Shown in pieces: positions 29,823 through 37,803 of a stretch of DNA of 44,696 nucleotides. Each line of letters starts with the position of its first letter. Position 1 is the stretch's first letter. Both the position numbers and the translations under genes were made by a program. The DNA comes from Gemmatimonadota bacterium (GTDB taxonomy: Bacteria > Gemmatimonadota > Gemmatimonadetes > Gemmatimonadales > GWC2-71-9): positions 1 to 44,696 of the forward strand of contig JAHECL010000007.1 in the NCBI GenBank assembly GCA_024641745.1. The letters are read 5' to 3'. Below the pieces are notes generated by a model. The model was given only the letters and a program-made list of their open reading frames with translations, was not told where the DNA came from and did no database searches.

Positions 29823-32672
29823 TCAGGGGCCGGTGGCACCGAGCTGGTCCAGGCGATCCCTCGCGTGCCTCACCCTCGGCTGGAGCTTCGGGTCGGCGTT
29901 GGCCCAGGAGCGTGGAACGATGCGGTAGTGCAGCACCGCGCTGTCCACCCGCCCAGCCTGGTCATACGCATCAGCCAGGAGATCGTGCAGCTCGGTCCTC
30001 GTCACGTAGAAGTTTGACGCATCCAGGGCACAACGCAGTGCGGCGCCTACGATCGGGACCGCGTCGGCTGGCCGCCCTTGCCGCAGCAAGGACCGCCCAA
30101 GTTCAAGATTGACCCTCGTGAAGCCGCAATTCGGCGAATGTATTGCGTCCCGCAGGTGCTCCACCGCCGCTGCATCCCGCCCGCGTGCCACTTCGGCCAG
30201 CCCGCGCACATAGTGATGCAGCCGCTGGTCGCGTCCATACAGGCTCCGCGCACCGAGCGCCTCAATGGTGTCCGCCAGCGCCAGCAGGCGGGTGGTGTCA
30301 CCAAGCGCAGCCAGGCTGGTCGCCATCTGGGCCAGCCACCACGCACGCTGCCCGGAACCGGGCTGGCGGTCCGTGGGCGCACCCGCCATGTCGCTGAATA
30401 ATTTGGCGGCGCGGCGATGATCGCCCAATTCCTGGTACGCGAGCCCCTCGAGGTAGGCCTCGGCGTGCCATGTCGTGTCCGGGTCTCTGCCCGACGACGG
30501 CCACCACCCATCCACCACGGCCTGCACCACCTCCCGTTGACGCCCCTGGTTCCGCAGCGCGATGAGCCTGAGCCAACGCCAGCGAGTCAGCATGTCCGGC
30601 GCGGCGGGTACCGGCCGCCTCGCCAACAGCCGGTCTGCCCCAGCCGGGTCGCCGGACCGCAACATCAGTTCCTCCGTCATGAGCCCCTGGGGCTGAGGCA
30701 ATTCCGCGGCGGCGGCCAGCGCAGCCTCGAAGTGTACGACCTCCTCGGCTCGCGCCTGCGCGTTCAGGACGGCGATCAGGTCGCGGAGGATCATCCCGTT
30801 GCGGGGATGCTGGCCAAGTGCGGCCCGCAGCGCCCGCTCTGCCGCGGGAAGCGAGTCCATCCACGCATAGGAGGTGGAGAGCAGCCAGACAGCTCCGCAC
30901 TCTGCGCAGGCACGCCAGGCGGTGGATTCTGTGGATTCGTCCCCCTCCAACAATCGCAGGGCGTGCCGGGCCTCGGCGATCGCGGCGACGAATCGCCCTT
31001 CCGTCAAGTACACCTGACCCGCGAGGACGTGTGCCTGCGCATGCGAGGGAAAGAGGCGCACCGCGCTGTCCGCATAGTCCGCCGCGACAAGCGCACGATT
31101 GTGGGACATCTCGAAATAGCCGAGGATGTAGAGTCGTTCCTCCATCGGTGCGGTACTCGCCGCGCGGACGGCCCGGGTCAGCAGTACCGATCGTTCAGGC
31201 AAGTCGAGGAGCTGTGCGGTGTGCCAGGCCCAGAACGCCGCCACGGCAAAGCTCGAGTCTGCATCGGAGGCGGCCGACAGCATGCGGTACGCACCGAGGA
31301 GGTCGCCTCGCTCCATGAGGCGCATCCCGTTGTGATAGAACGAGATGGCTTCCCAGGAGGCAGACCCCATGACCGGCACCCGCTCGGTGGGGGGGGGAAG
31401 CCCGATGCCGACGGCGACTGCCCTCGTGGCCGAGTCCACCAGCGAGAGAAGATCAGGCGCGCGAACCGAAGTGACGAACCTGATCCTCCCGGAATGAACA
31501 TCGGTGAGGGTCAGGCGGAGGTCGAATCCACCAGTGCCAGCCCGGCTCAGCATCCCCTCCAGCAGGTCCGTGGCGCCGGCCGACGCGGCGGCGCCGATCC
31601 ATCCCGTCGTGCCGCGCGCGACGGCTTCGTCCAGCCACCGGTGCGACACGACTCCGGCGCCGGAGAACCGGCCCGTGGCCATCTCCAACGCCTGTGCAAG
31701 CAGCGGCCCGAGGGTGTCGGCCGGACTCGCCCCGGCCTCGCGGACCGCACCGATCACGAGAATCGGCTGTGGGTCGCGGGCCCGGCCTGTCCGGAGCACC
31801 AGCGACAGGGTGGCAGCCGCTCCCACGAGGAGAAGCGCGGCGGCCGCCGGCCAGCGGGCTGCACGAAGCCAAGTGGCGGGTTCGGCGCTCGGCAGCGGCG
31901 GATTGATCCCGGCGGCTGCAGGATGGTCCGGCGGAGGGCCGGCAGGAGGGGGCGGTGCCGTAATGGTCTGGGTTACGGCCCGGAGTCGGGCCAGATGCCC
32001 GAGCACCGACTCGGGCGGCTCCATGTCCAGTTCTGCGCCGAGTGCCGCCACGTGCCGCTGAAGGGCCTGGAGTGCGCTGACCGGCGCGTGGTGCTCCTCG
32101 AGCGCAGTCATGAGCGCCACGGCATACGGCGTCGAGAAGCGGTCAAGCCGGACCAATTCGCTGGCGATGTCGAGGCGCGCCTCCACCCCGTCGGCCATGC
32201 GCAAGGCGCGTTCGAGCGCGCTGGTGAGTTGTCGCAGCACTCCAGTCCGCGTCTGCTCGACCCACTCCTCAAATTCGCCGTGTCCCGAAAGGTGGAACCC
32301 GTCGAGGAATGGGCCGCGGTAATTCGACGCCGCGAAGAGCACGTCTCCGCGGGCCAAGGCACCGCGAAGGTCCTGGAGATCCGATGAAATCTCGTGGGGT
32401 GCAAGGACGAGATTCATCGCCCCGGTGACCAGCGATCCCGCCGCCAGGTCCTTCCGCAAGGCGTAAATGGTCTGGTTGAGGGAGTGGCGGGCGTGCGGAG
32501 AATCGCTGTCGGGCCAGAGGTAGGCGATCACCCGGTCGCGCGAGACCCCGCCTGGCGGACTGGCGGCGACGAGGGCCAGCAGCGCCAGGGGAAGCCGGCC
32601 GGCGTTCTCGCCGGTCAGCGTGCCGTTGGGCCCTTCCAGGCAGAGGGGGCCCAGTGTGCGGAGCATCAACAT
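29823..32672 (-). CDS. Membrane-anchored BTAD (SARP-like) transcriptional regulator with TPR-like C-terminus
   Basis: A protein of 949 residues. About 1-100 is an OmpR-like winged-helix DNA-binding domain as in SARPs (RVIAYLWPDSDSPHARHSL...ALRKDL). About 105-235 is the BTAD helical domain (FEEWVEQTRTGVLRQL, ALQALQRHVAALGAELDMEP). A Pro-rich linker (238-265) leads to one membrane helix (about 274-293), and the remaining 650 residues are outside, made of helical TPR-like repeats (ALRMLEGDES-, AERALRAALGQHPRNG-type units). The topology resembles ToxR/CadC: DNA binding in the cytoplasm, sensing outside. ATG 32672 is chosen because AAGGTGGG lies 4 bases upstream; an earlier ATG would add a non-conserved piece. 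It is divergent from two repeat lipoproteins, with SARP-like repeats between. Target genes and signal are inferred. Confidence 0.85.
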   Translation of the reverse strand: MLMLRTLGPLCLEGPNGTLTGENAGRLPLALLALVAASPPGGVSRDRVIAYLWPDSDSPHARHSLNQTIYALRKDLAAGSLVTGAMNLVLAPHEISSDLQDLRGALARGDVLFAASNYRGPFLDGFHLSGHGEFEEWVEQTRTGVLRQLTSALERALRMADGVEARLDIASELVRLDRFSTPYAVALMTALEEHHAPVSALQALQRHVAALGAELDMEPPESVLGHLARLRAVTQTITAPPPPAGPPPDHPAAAGINPPLPSAEPATWLRAARWPAAAALLLVGAAATLSLVLRTGRARDPQPILVIGAVREAGASPADTLGPLLAQALEMATGRFSGAGVVSHRWLDEAVARGTTGWIGAAASAGATDLLEGMLSRAGTGGFDLRLTLTDVHSGRIRFVTSVRAPDLLSLVDSATRAVAVGIGLPPPTERVPVMGSASWEAISFYHNGMRLMERGDLLGAYRMLSAASDADSSFAVAAFWAWHTAQLLDLPERSVLLTRAVRAASTAPMEERLYILGYFEMSHNRALVAADYADSAVRLFPSHAQAHVLAGQVYLTEGRFVAAIAEARHALRLLEGDESTESTAWRACAECGAVWLLSTSYAWMDSLPAAERALRAALGQHPRNGMILRDLIAVLNAQARAEEVVHFEAALAAAAELPQPQGLMTEELMLRSGDPAGADRLLARRPVPAAPDMLTRWRWLRLIALRNQGRQREVVQAVVDGWWPSSGRDPDTTWHAEAYLEGLAYQELGDHRRAAKLFSDMAGAPTDRQPGSGQRAWWLAQMATSLAALGDTTRLLALADTIEALGARSLYGRDQRLHHYVRGLAEVARGRDAAAVEHLRDAIHSPNCGFTRVNLELGRSLLRQGRPADAVPIVGAALRCALDASNFYVTRTELHDLLADAYDQAGRVDSAVLHYRIVPRSWANADPKLQPRVRHARDRLDQLGATGP

Positions 32673-32690
32673 GCGACCCACCTTCAGGGA

Positions 32691-32718
32691 CCTGACTGGG
32701 CCTGACTGGTACCTGACC
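32691..32718 (+). promoter_or_regulatory. Three phased CCTGAC direct repeats, candidate BTAD/SARP operator
   Basis: CCTGACT at 32691, CCTGACT at 32701 and CCTGACC at 32712 are spaced 10 and 11 bases, so they lie on one face of the helix. SARP regulators bind heptamer direct repeats at about 11-base intervals, the last one about 8 bases before the -10 box. Here CAATTT at 32728-32733 begins 9 bases after the last repeat, pointing to control of the plus-strand lipoprotein genes. The same repeats sit 18 bases upstream of the regulator start, so self-control is also possible. Confidence 0.55.
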
Positions 32719-32765
32719 GTGTCTCCCCAATTTGCCTCTTCACGGCAGAACTGCAATGGCGAGGA

Positions 32766-32775
32766 CGCAATTGCG
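32766..32775. promoter_or_regulatory. 10-base palindrome CGCAATTGCG in the lipoprotein leader
   Basis: A perfect palindrome 25 bases before the ATG at 32801, flanked by two ACTGCA copies (32750 and 32776). It may be a second operator or a leader structure. Function is unknown. Confidence 0.3.
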
Positions 32776-32800
32776 ACTGCATTACTCGGGGAGGCGCCAC

Positions 32801-33883
32801 ATGAACAAGCCCACGCGTTGGTCTATCCTGGCGGTGCTGCCGATCCTGGCGGCGTGCAGGGAGTCCCCTACCGGAAACGCCGACAGCATTGATCCCCTCT
32901 TCAAGCCCGCGCCCGCGGGGCCAGGCTACGCCGTGGTCGTCCCTCCGGTCACACCGGGCTATGCCGCCTTCATGCCCACAGACATCAACGCGCATCACGT
33001 CGCGATCGGCGTCATGAACCCGGCAGGCACCACCGGTCCGTCCTTTCGGCAGGGAGCCTACTGGAAGGCGGATGCCGGTGGCCCGCCGCAACTGTTGCCG
33101 CTCGGTTCCCATGCGGGCCCTGGCATCCCGACCGACATCGCGGACGATGGCGTGATCGGGGGCAACATCGGTCGCGCAGCCGTCCTGTGGCGGCCGGTTG
33201 GGGCGGTCTGGGAACTGGTCACGCTGCACGCCGATGCCCGCGTCAATGGTGTCGGGACCGGCGGCCGTGCGGTCGGTGCGCTGTACAACCCGGCGTACGT
33301 CTGGCAGGAGAATCCCCAGCCGGTGCTGTGGGATGCGGACGGTGCGGCGCAGACCCTGCCGCTGCCCAGTTCAGGGGAGTTCAACGGCGGCGAGGCCCAT
33401 GCAATCAGCTCCGGGGGCGACATCGCAGGTGAGGTACAGGTCTGGACACTCGGGGTGTGGTACTCGTGGGGCGCGGTCTGGATCCGACGGGAAGACGGGA
33501 GCTACGGAGAACCGATCGTGTTTCAGGGAGGGCCGTCGCGCGGGATCTCCGAGCGCGCCGCCGCAGGGGCCCTCTTCGTGACGGCCGGAGGGGCGAACTC
33601 CTATCGACATCTGATGGTTCGGGACGCCAGCGGGAGCTGGGCGAAGGGGGACTCGTCTTCCATCGCAGGAACGGCCGAAGACATGAATGGGGCGGGCGAT
33701 CTCACGGGGACAGATCGCAGGAGCCGTTATCAGTCAGCCGGCACACCGTTCGTCGCCATGACATCGGGAGCCGTCATCAGCCTGCCGCTTCCCAAGAGCA
33801 GCACCGGGGTGGCCACCGGCCTCAGCACCGACGGCTGGGTCGCCGGACGCATCGAGCTGACCGGCGTCATCTGGAAGCGCTGA
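32801..33883 (+). CDS. HAF-like repeat lipoprotein 1
   Basis: Lipoprotein of 360 residues, starting at ATG 32801 with GGGGAGG 7 bases upstream. The leader MNKPTRWSILAVLPILAAC ends in a good lipobox (LAAC, Cys19). The mature part is a series of about six repeats of the form xDIxxxGVIGGxxxxxAVLW, for example TDIADDGVIGGNIGRAAVLW, AHAISSGGDIAGEVQVW and TGLSTDGWVAGRIELTGVIW. This is the HAF-type extracellular repeat pattern and suggests a beta-propeller. No enzyme residues are recognisable. The gene is followed after 53 bases by a similar gene and is divergent from the BTAD regulator. I infer a surface or envelope protein under that regulator. Confidence 0.82.
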   Translation: MNKPTRWSILAVLPILAACRESPTGNADSIDPLFKPAPAGPGYAVVVPPVTPGYAAFMPTDINAHHVAIGVMNPAGTTGPSFRQGAYWKADAGGPPQLLPLGSHAGPGIPTDIADDGVIGGNIGRAAVLWRPVGAVWELVTLHADARVNGVGTGGRAVGALYNPAYVWQENPQPVLWDADGAAQTLPLPSSGEFNGGEAHAISSGGDIAGEVQVWTLGVWYSWGAVWIRREDGSYGEPIVFQGGPSRGISERAAAGALFVTAGGANSYRHLMVRDASGSWAKGDSSSIAGTAEDMNGAGDLTGTDRRSRYQSAGTPFVAMTSGAVISLPLPKSSTGVATGLSTDGWVAGRIELTGVIWKR

Positions 33884-33936
33884 TGTCCCGCGCCTTCACC
33901 GCAGCAGCAGCCACCTTGGATTCGAAGGAGCGCATC

Positions 33937-35142
33937 ATGACGTCCAACGCAGAATCAATTGCCCTCCGCTTCATCGGCCTCGCCCTGGCGGCGATGGTCG
34001 CCGGTTGCGGGTCGGATAGCGCAACGGGGACGATGGAGAGCCCAGCCCTGGCGAAGGGCGGGAAGCCCGGAGGAGGGACCACTACCACGATTCCCCAGGA
34101 AATGAAGCTGTCCAACCTGAGGGACCTGAAATGCAGCGGCATCATGCCGACCGCGATCAGCCGGGTCGCTGGCGACCGGGTGGTCGGCTACGGCTGGTGC
34201 GGATCGGGGACACAGCTATTCACCTGGACCGAGGCGGCCGGCCCCGCCCTGGTCGGCGGAGGATCGACCGAGGGCATGGCCAACGACGTGGCAGGTGATG
34301 GTACCCTCGTGGGACACGTCCGGGTGTCGGGCAATCTTCGGCCATTCGTGATTCCCGGCGGAAGTGGTCCGCCGGTACTGCTGCCCATGCTCCCCGGAGA
34401 CGGACCGAACGGCGACGCGACGGCAGTCAGTGACGACGGGCGGTACCTGGCCGGCACCACCTCCTCGGGCGGCGTGCTGTGGACCCGCCAGTCCGACGGC
34501 ACCTACTCCGGTCCCGAACTCATCGGCTCGGTGGGCCCGTCGGCGGTGAGCCTGGACGGTCAGGTCGTCATCGGCACCTCGGGGGATCGCGCCGTGCGCT
34601 GGGTGAAGCAGGGGTCGTGGAGCGTGACGTACCTGAAACAGGATGTCGCCGGTGAGCCGGTCTACGGAAGCTCGGCGGAGGCGGTCAACGCCCGGGGTGA
34701 TGTGATCGCGGGGAGTCGGGCCCTGCCGCTGGACGCCGACCCGGGCACACAATACTCGGAGCCCGTCGTCTGGCGACTCGTGGGAACGGAGTGGGTTCTC
34801 GAGCCATTGCGGGGGTTCACCTTCTCGGAAGGCGGCAGTCAGGATGTGGTCGACTACCACGGCAGCGTCGTGGTGGTGGGCGAGGCGTGGGAAGATGACC
34901 CGGGCAAGGGAGGAGTGCTTTGGCCCGTCGTCTGGACGTGGGATCGGACCCCGGCGAAGGCGTTCTGCCTCCCGCAGCGCCTGGCGATCATCTCGAAACA
35001 GGGATGGGGCGGGGGGAGCGCTGCGGGCGTGAGCGAAAGTGGTCGCATCGTCGGACGCGCCTGGACGAGTTCCGTCAGCAACTCTGGCTATCCCGTCACC
35101 TGGAGGCTGCCGGCCACCGCGCCGTGCCCGGGCGGCAGCTAG
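33937..35142 (+). CDS. HAF-like repeat lipoprotein 2
   Basis: Lipoprotein of 401 residues. ATG 33937 is chosen over an in-frame ATG at 33883 because GAAGGAG stands 6 bases in front of it and the leader then has normal length; the earlier ATG would overlap the upstream stop (TGATG) and cannot be excluded. The lipobox is VAGC (about Cys24). After a Gly/Lys/Thr-rich linker come about seven repeats such as ANDVAGDGTLVGHVRVSG, ATAVSDDGRYLAGTTSSGGVLW, AEAVNARGDVIAGSR and AAGVSESGRIVGRAW, again propeller-like. Two Cys (in DLKCSGIM and GWCGSG) may form a disulfide. It is a diverged tandem paralogue of the previous gene. Function unknown. Confidence 0.8.
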   Translation: MTSNAESIALRFIGLALAAMVAGCGSDSATGTMESPALAKGGKPGGGTTTTIPQEMKLSNLRDLKCSGIMPTAISRVAGDRVVGYGWCGSGTQLFTWTEAAGPALVGGGSTEGMANDVAGDGTLVGHVRVSGNLRPFVIPGGSGPPVLLPMLPGDGPNGDATAVSDDGRYLAGTTSSGGVLWTRQSDGTYSGPELIGSVGPSAVSLDGQVVIGTSGDRAVRWVKQGSWSVTYLKQDVAGEPVYGSSAEAVNARGDVIAGSRALPLDADPGTQYSEPVVWRLVGTEWVLEPLRGFTFSEGGSQDVVDYHGSVVVVGEAWEDDPGKGGVLWPVVWTWDRTPAKAFCLPQRLAIISKQGWGGGSAAGVSESGRIVGRAWTSSVSNSGYPVTWRLPATAPCPGGS

Positions 35143-35216
35143 TCCCATCGGGCCTGGCCTGTAGGTGGCTTGCGAACTCCTGCTTCGGGCGGCAGTCTTC
35201 CCTTCCCGGAAGATGA

Positions 35217-35558
35217 ATGGGAGGACGCGTGGAACTCCGCCTCGTCAAGCTGCTCCACACCGCGGTCTGGATCTTCTTCGTGGGTTGCATCGTGGCGATC
35301 CCGGTCTTCGCGGGGAGGCGCGAGTTCGACCGGGCCCTGATGGCCATCGGGCTGGTATGCGTCGAAGTGGTGGTGCTGGCACTCAACCGATGGACCTGCC
35401 CGCTCACGCCGGTCGCGGCGCGCTACACCGACGATCGGGCGGCGAACTTTGATATTTATCTCCCGCGCCGGCTCGCACAGTACAACAAGGAGATCTTCGG
35501 CCCGCTTTTCCTCAGCGCGGTGCTCTTCACCGCCGCGCGGTGGCTTGGCTGGTTCTAG
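35217..35558 (+). CDS. Small membrane protein, 113 residues, function unknown
   Basis: Three hydrophobic helices are seen (about 9-30, 38-56 and 93-110), with a conserved-looking middle part, NRWTCPLTPVAARYTDDRAANFDIYLP, here cited in pieces: NRWTCPLTPVAARY and NFDIYLPRRL. The pattern CPLT followed by a YLP/IF(G) segment reminds me of small bacterial membrane families (DUF2784-like), but I am not sure. Either ATG 35217 (GGAAG ahead) or GTG 35229 (GGGAGG ahead) could be the start; they differ by four residues. It lies alone after the lipoprotein pair. Confidence 0.65.
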   Translation: MGGRVELRLVKLLHTAVWIFFVGCIVAIPVFAGRREFDRALMAIGLVCVEVVVLALNRWTCPLTPVAARYTDDRAANFDIYLPRRLAQYNKEIFGPLFLSAVLFTAARWLGWF

Positions 35559-35668
35559 CCGGCGACGCCGAACCGTCAGCGGTCAGGGTGCCTGAACTTC
35601 CCTGCCCTCCGTGTCCATCCGCTCGACCGGACCCAAGCCAGGCGGTCCGACCGGCCCAAGGAGTCCGC

Positions 35669-35890
35669 ATGCGCATCGGAACCCTGCTCGGCACTGTCCT
35701 CCTCCTCATCGGCGCCTACATCGGGCTGCGCGGGATGCATTACACCTCCCAGCGGAGCGTCATCGAGGTCGGCGAGTTCAAGGCGAGCGTGGAAGAACAG
35801 CGGAACATCCCACCGTGGATCGGCGGCGCGCTGTTCGTCGCAGGCCTGGGGCTCGTCGGGTTCAGCGTGCGCGGACAGCGGAAGAGCTAG
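35669..35890 (+). CDS. Small membrane protein, DUF3185-like
   Basis: A protein of 73 residues with AAGGAG 5 bases before ATG 35669. Two hydrophobic helices, at about 4-21 (TLLGTVLLLIGAYIGLRG) and 48-66, flank a polar loop containing VIEVGEFKASVEEQ. This hairpin layout is that of DUF3185-like small membrane proteins. Function is unknown. The start further upstream in the same frame has no ribosome-binding site and codes poorly. Confidence 0.7.
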   Translation: MRIGTLLGTVLLLIGAYIGLRGMHYTSQRSVIEVGEFKASVEEQRNIPPWIGGALFVAGLGLVGFSVRGQRKS

Positions 35891-36002
35891 CGCCGCACGC
35901 GCGGATGGAGTGGCAGGCTGGCTGCCCCCGCCTCAGCCCGGCATATTCACGGGGCATCGATTCCGGTTACCCTGCCCCGACCACAGTCCCGGAGCGTCCT
36001 GG

Positions 36003-36452
36003 ATGCGTAACCGCCTCACCACATCGTTGCCCCTCGCCCTGGCCTTCGGGCTCGCCGTCGGCGCCTGCAGTGACAGCACGAGTCCCAATGACGATGTCCG
36101 GGGAACCTACGATGCCGTCGTCCTCCGCCTGACCTCGGGCGTGGAGACGACCGACCTGCTGGCGGCCGGCGCCGCACTGTCCATCGAACTGAAGACCGAC
36201 GGCACGACGACCGGGGCGCTGGTCATCCCGGCCGAATACACCGAGTCGGGCGACGAGGAGACCGTCTCGCTGGCCGGGACCTACACCTACGACCAGGCCG
36301 AAGGCACCGTCACCTTCGACATGGCGGGGGATACCTTCGTGCGGGACATCACCTGGGAAGTCGTCGACAATCAGCTGCAAGGCGCCTTCACTGGGGTGGA
36401 CTTCATGCTGACCGCCGTCCTTCAGCTTGCTCCCGGCATCAGCCAGGGTTGA
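36003..36452 (+). CDS. Lipoprotein, lipocalin-like, function unknown
   Basis: A protein of 149 residues with leader MRNRLTTSLPLALAFGLAVGAC; the lipobox VGAC gives lipidated Cys22, followed by a Ser/Thr/Asp linker. The mature part starts with VRGTYDAVVLRL and contains alternating strands (GALVIPAEYTESGDEETVSLAGTY read as GALVIPAEY, VSLAGTYTY, GTVTFDMAGDTF, ITWEVVDNQLQGAF). This is the layout of small lipocalin-like barrels that are common as lipoproteins in this kind of genome. GGAG lies 8 bases before the start. The stop is 2 bases from the next gene, so the two are probably co-transcribed. Confidence 0.78.
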   Translation: MRNRLTTSLPLALAFGLAVGACSDSTSPNDDVRGTYDAVVLRLTSGVETTDLLAAGAALSIELKTDGTTTGALVIPAEYTESGDEETVSLAGTYTYDQAEGTVTFDMAGDTFVRDITWEVVDNQLQGAFTGVDFMLTAVLQLAPGISQG

Positions 36453-36454
36453 CG

Positions 36455-37432
36455 ATGCACCGCCGGCAGTTTCTGTCCGTGCTTGCCGCCAGCGGCCTCC
36501 TTTCGCGCCCATTCCTTCCTTCCGGGGCGGGACATGGGCCATCCAGCGCAGACGAACTCTACGCCCTCGTCCTCGGCTCGGTGCAGGATGCCGGCTTCCC
36601 GCAGGTCGGCTGCTACACCGAGCTCTGCGACCTCGGCCGGGAGCTGCAGGCCGCCGGACGCGGCCGGTTCGTGTCTTCCCTGGCGTTCGTGGAGCCGGCG
36701 GCGGAGCGTTTCTACCTGGTGGACGCCACCCCCGACATCACCCGCCAGCTCGACCTCATCACCGATCCGGCATTTCGCCGACGCGCCGCCGAGCGGCGGC
36801 CGTTCGACGGCATCTTCCTGACGCACGCCCACATCGGGCACTATGCGGGGCTGGCCGTGCTCGGCAATGAGGGGATGGGCATCCGGAACACACCGGTCTA
36901 CTGCACGGAGGCGATGGCCGGCTTCCTGGCCACCAATCAGCCCTGGCAGTTTCTCGTGGATCAGGGACGCATCGAGTTGCGTCCGCTCGCGACCGATCGC
37001 TGGCATCGGATTGATCCGCTCCTGGAGGTCCAGCTCTGGAAGGTGCCGCACCGAGACGAGTTCGCCGACACCGTCGGGTTCGTCTTTCGCGGGCCTGACG
37101 CCTCCCTCCTCTTCATCCCCGACATCAATGCGTGGGCGCGCTGGGACCGCAACGTCGTGGAGGCCGTGTCGAGCGTCGACGTGGCATTGCTGGATGGCTC
37201 GTTCTGGTCGATGGCGGAACTGCCGGGACGGTCGGTGGAGGAGGTCCCCCATCCGCTGATGACCCAGACGATGGACGCGCTGCAGCGAGTCGTGGAGGAG
37301 GGGCATACCAGGGTGGTGCTCACCCACCTGAACAACTCGAACCCTGCCCTCGTCGAGGGAGGACCGCAGCAGACGGAGGTGGCGCGACGCGGCTTCGGCA
37401 TCGCGCGGGAGGGCATGCGGTTCGGGCTCTAA
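36455..37432 (+). CDS. PqqB-like metallo-beta-lactamase-fold protein with Tat-type leader
   Basis: A protein of 325 residues. The N terminus MHRRQFLSVLAASGLLSRPF is a Tat-type signal (twin Arg, then FL). The mature part opens with LVLGSVQDAGFPQVGC, closely like the PqqB opening (GSAAGGGFPQ). The metal motif reads LTHAHIGHYAGL, so the usual HxHxDH becomes HxHxGH (His124, His126, His129): the Asp that holds the second metal is Gly. Later ligand-like positions are in VPHRDEF, IPDINAW, LLDGSFW and LTHLNNSNP. Authentic PqqB is cytoplasmic and sits with pqqACDE, none of which is here. An exported hydrolase is therefore more likely than a PQQ synthesis step. A TTG six bases upstream is an alternative start. 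Confidence 0.8.
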   Translation: MHRRQFLSVLAASGLLSRPFLPSGAGHGPSSADELYALVLGSVQDAGFPQVGCYTELCDLGRELQAAGRGRFVSSLAFVEPAAERFYLVDATPDITRQLDLITDPAFRRRAAERRPFDGIFLTHAHIGHYAGLAVLGNEGMGIRNTPVYCTEAMAGFLATNQPWQFLVDQGRIELRPLATDRWHRIDPLLEVQLWKVPHRDEFADTVGFVFRGPDASLLFIPDINAWARWDRNVVEAVSSVDVALLDGSFWSMAELPGRSVEEVPHPLMTQTMDALQRVVEEGHTRVVLTHLNNSNPALVEGGPQQTEVARRGFGIAREGMRFGL

Positions 37433-37442
37433 GGCGTCCGCC

Positions 37443-37700
37443 TCAGGAGCTCGGCTCGACCTTCACCTCGACGGCGCCCCCGACGTCATAGCTGACGTGG
37501 ACCTTCCAGGGCCGGCAGCAGACCTGGCAGTCTTCCACGTAGTCCTGCGTGGCGCCACCACTCGAATCCAGGGTGAGAGGCACGACCTCCCCGCAGTAGG
37601 GGCACTCCACCTCGGTCTCCTGGGTGGGATCGTCGTCACCAAGCTGGCCCGGCAGGTCCCAACCGGTCGCATCTTCGTCATGCTCGTCGTCGTGTCGCAC
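37443..37700 (-). CDS. CPXCG-motif cysteine-rich protein
   Basis: A protein of 85 residues. The conserved core is TEVECPYCGEVVPLTLD, then DYVEDCQVCCRPWKVHV: two CxxC pairs (CPYC and CQVC), expected to bind one zinc. An acidic stretch rich in Asp and Glu precedes the core. GTG 37700 is chosen because GGAGGG stands just upstream and longer versions add a Lys/Gly-rich non-conserved piece. Family members are widespread in proteobacteria and others; no function is established to my knowledge. It converges with the PqqB-like gene with 10 bases between stops. Confidence 0.8.
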   Translation of the reverse strand: MRHDDEHDEDATGWDLPGQLGDDDPTQETEVECPYCGEVVPLTLDSSGGATQDYVEDCQVCCRPWKVHVSYDVGGAVEVKVEPSS

Positions 37701-37803
37701 AAACCCTCCAGTCTCGACGTTATCCTCCCTGCCCCCACAGGCACAGTATAGTGTCTTCCCTGCGGATTTGCCCCCCCGACCGATCCCGGCGATCTTGGGA
37801 TCC

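Noticed and set aside
29649-30017. Plus-strand frame of 122 codons after aceA
   Set aside because: It begins inside the terminator hairpin and runs into the antisense of the BTAD gene, with no coding signature.
32691-32718. Short tandem repeats as a CRISPR or satellite
   Set aside because: Three 7-base units at 10-11 base spacing are far too short for CRISPR and fit a protein-binding site better.
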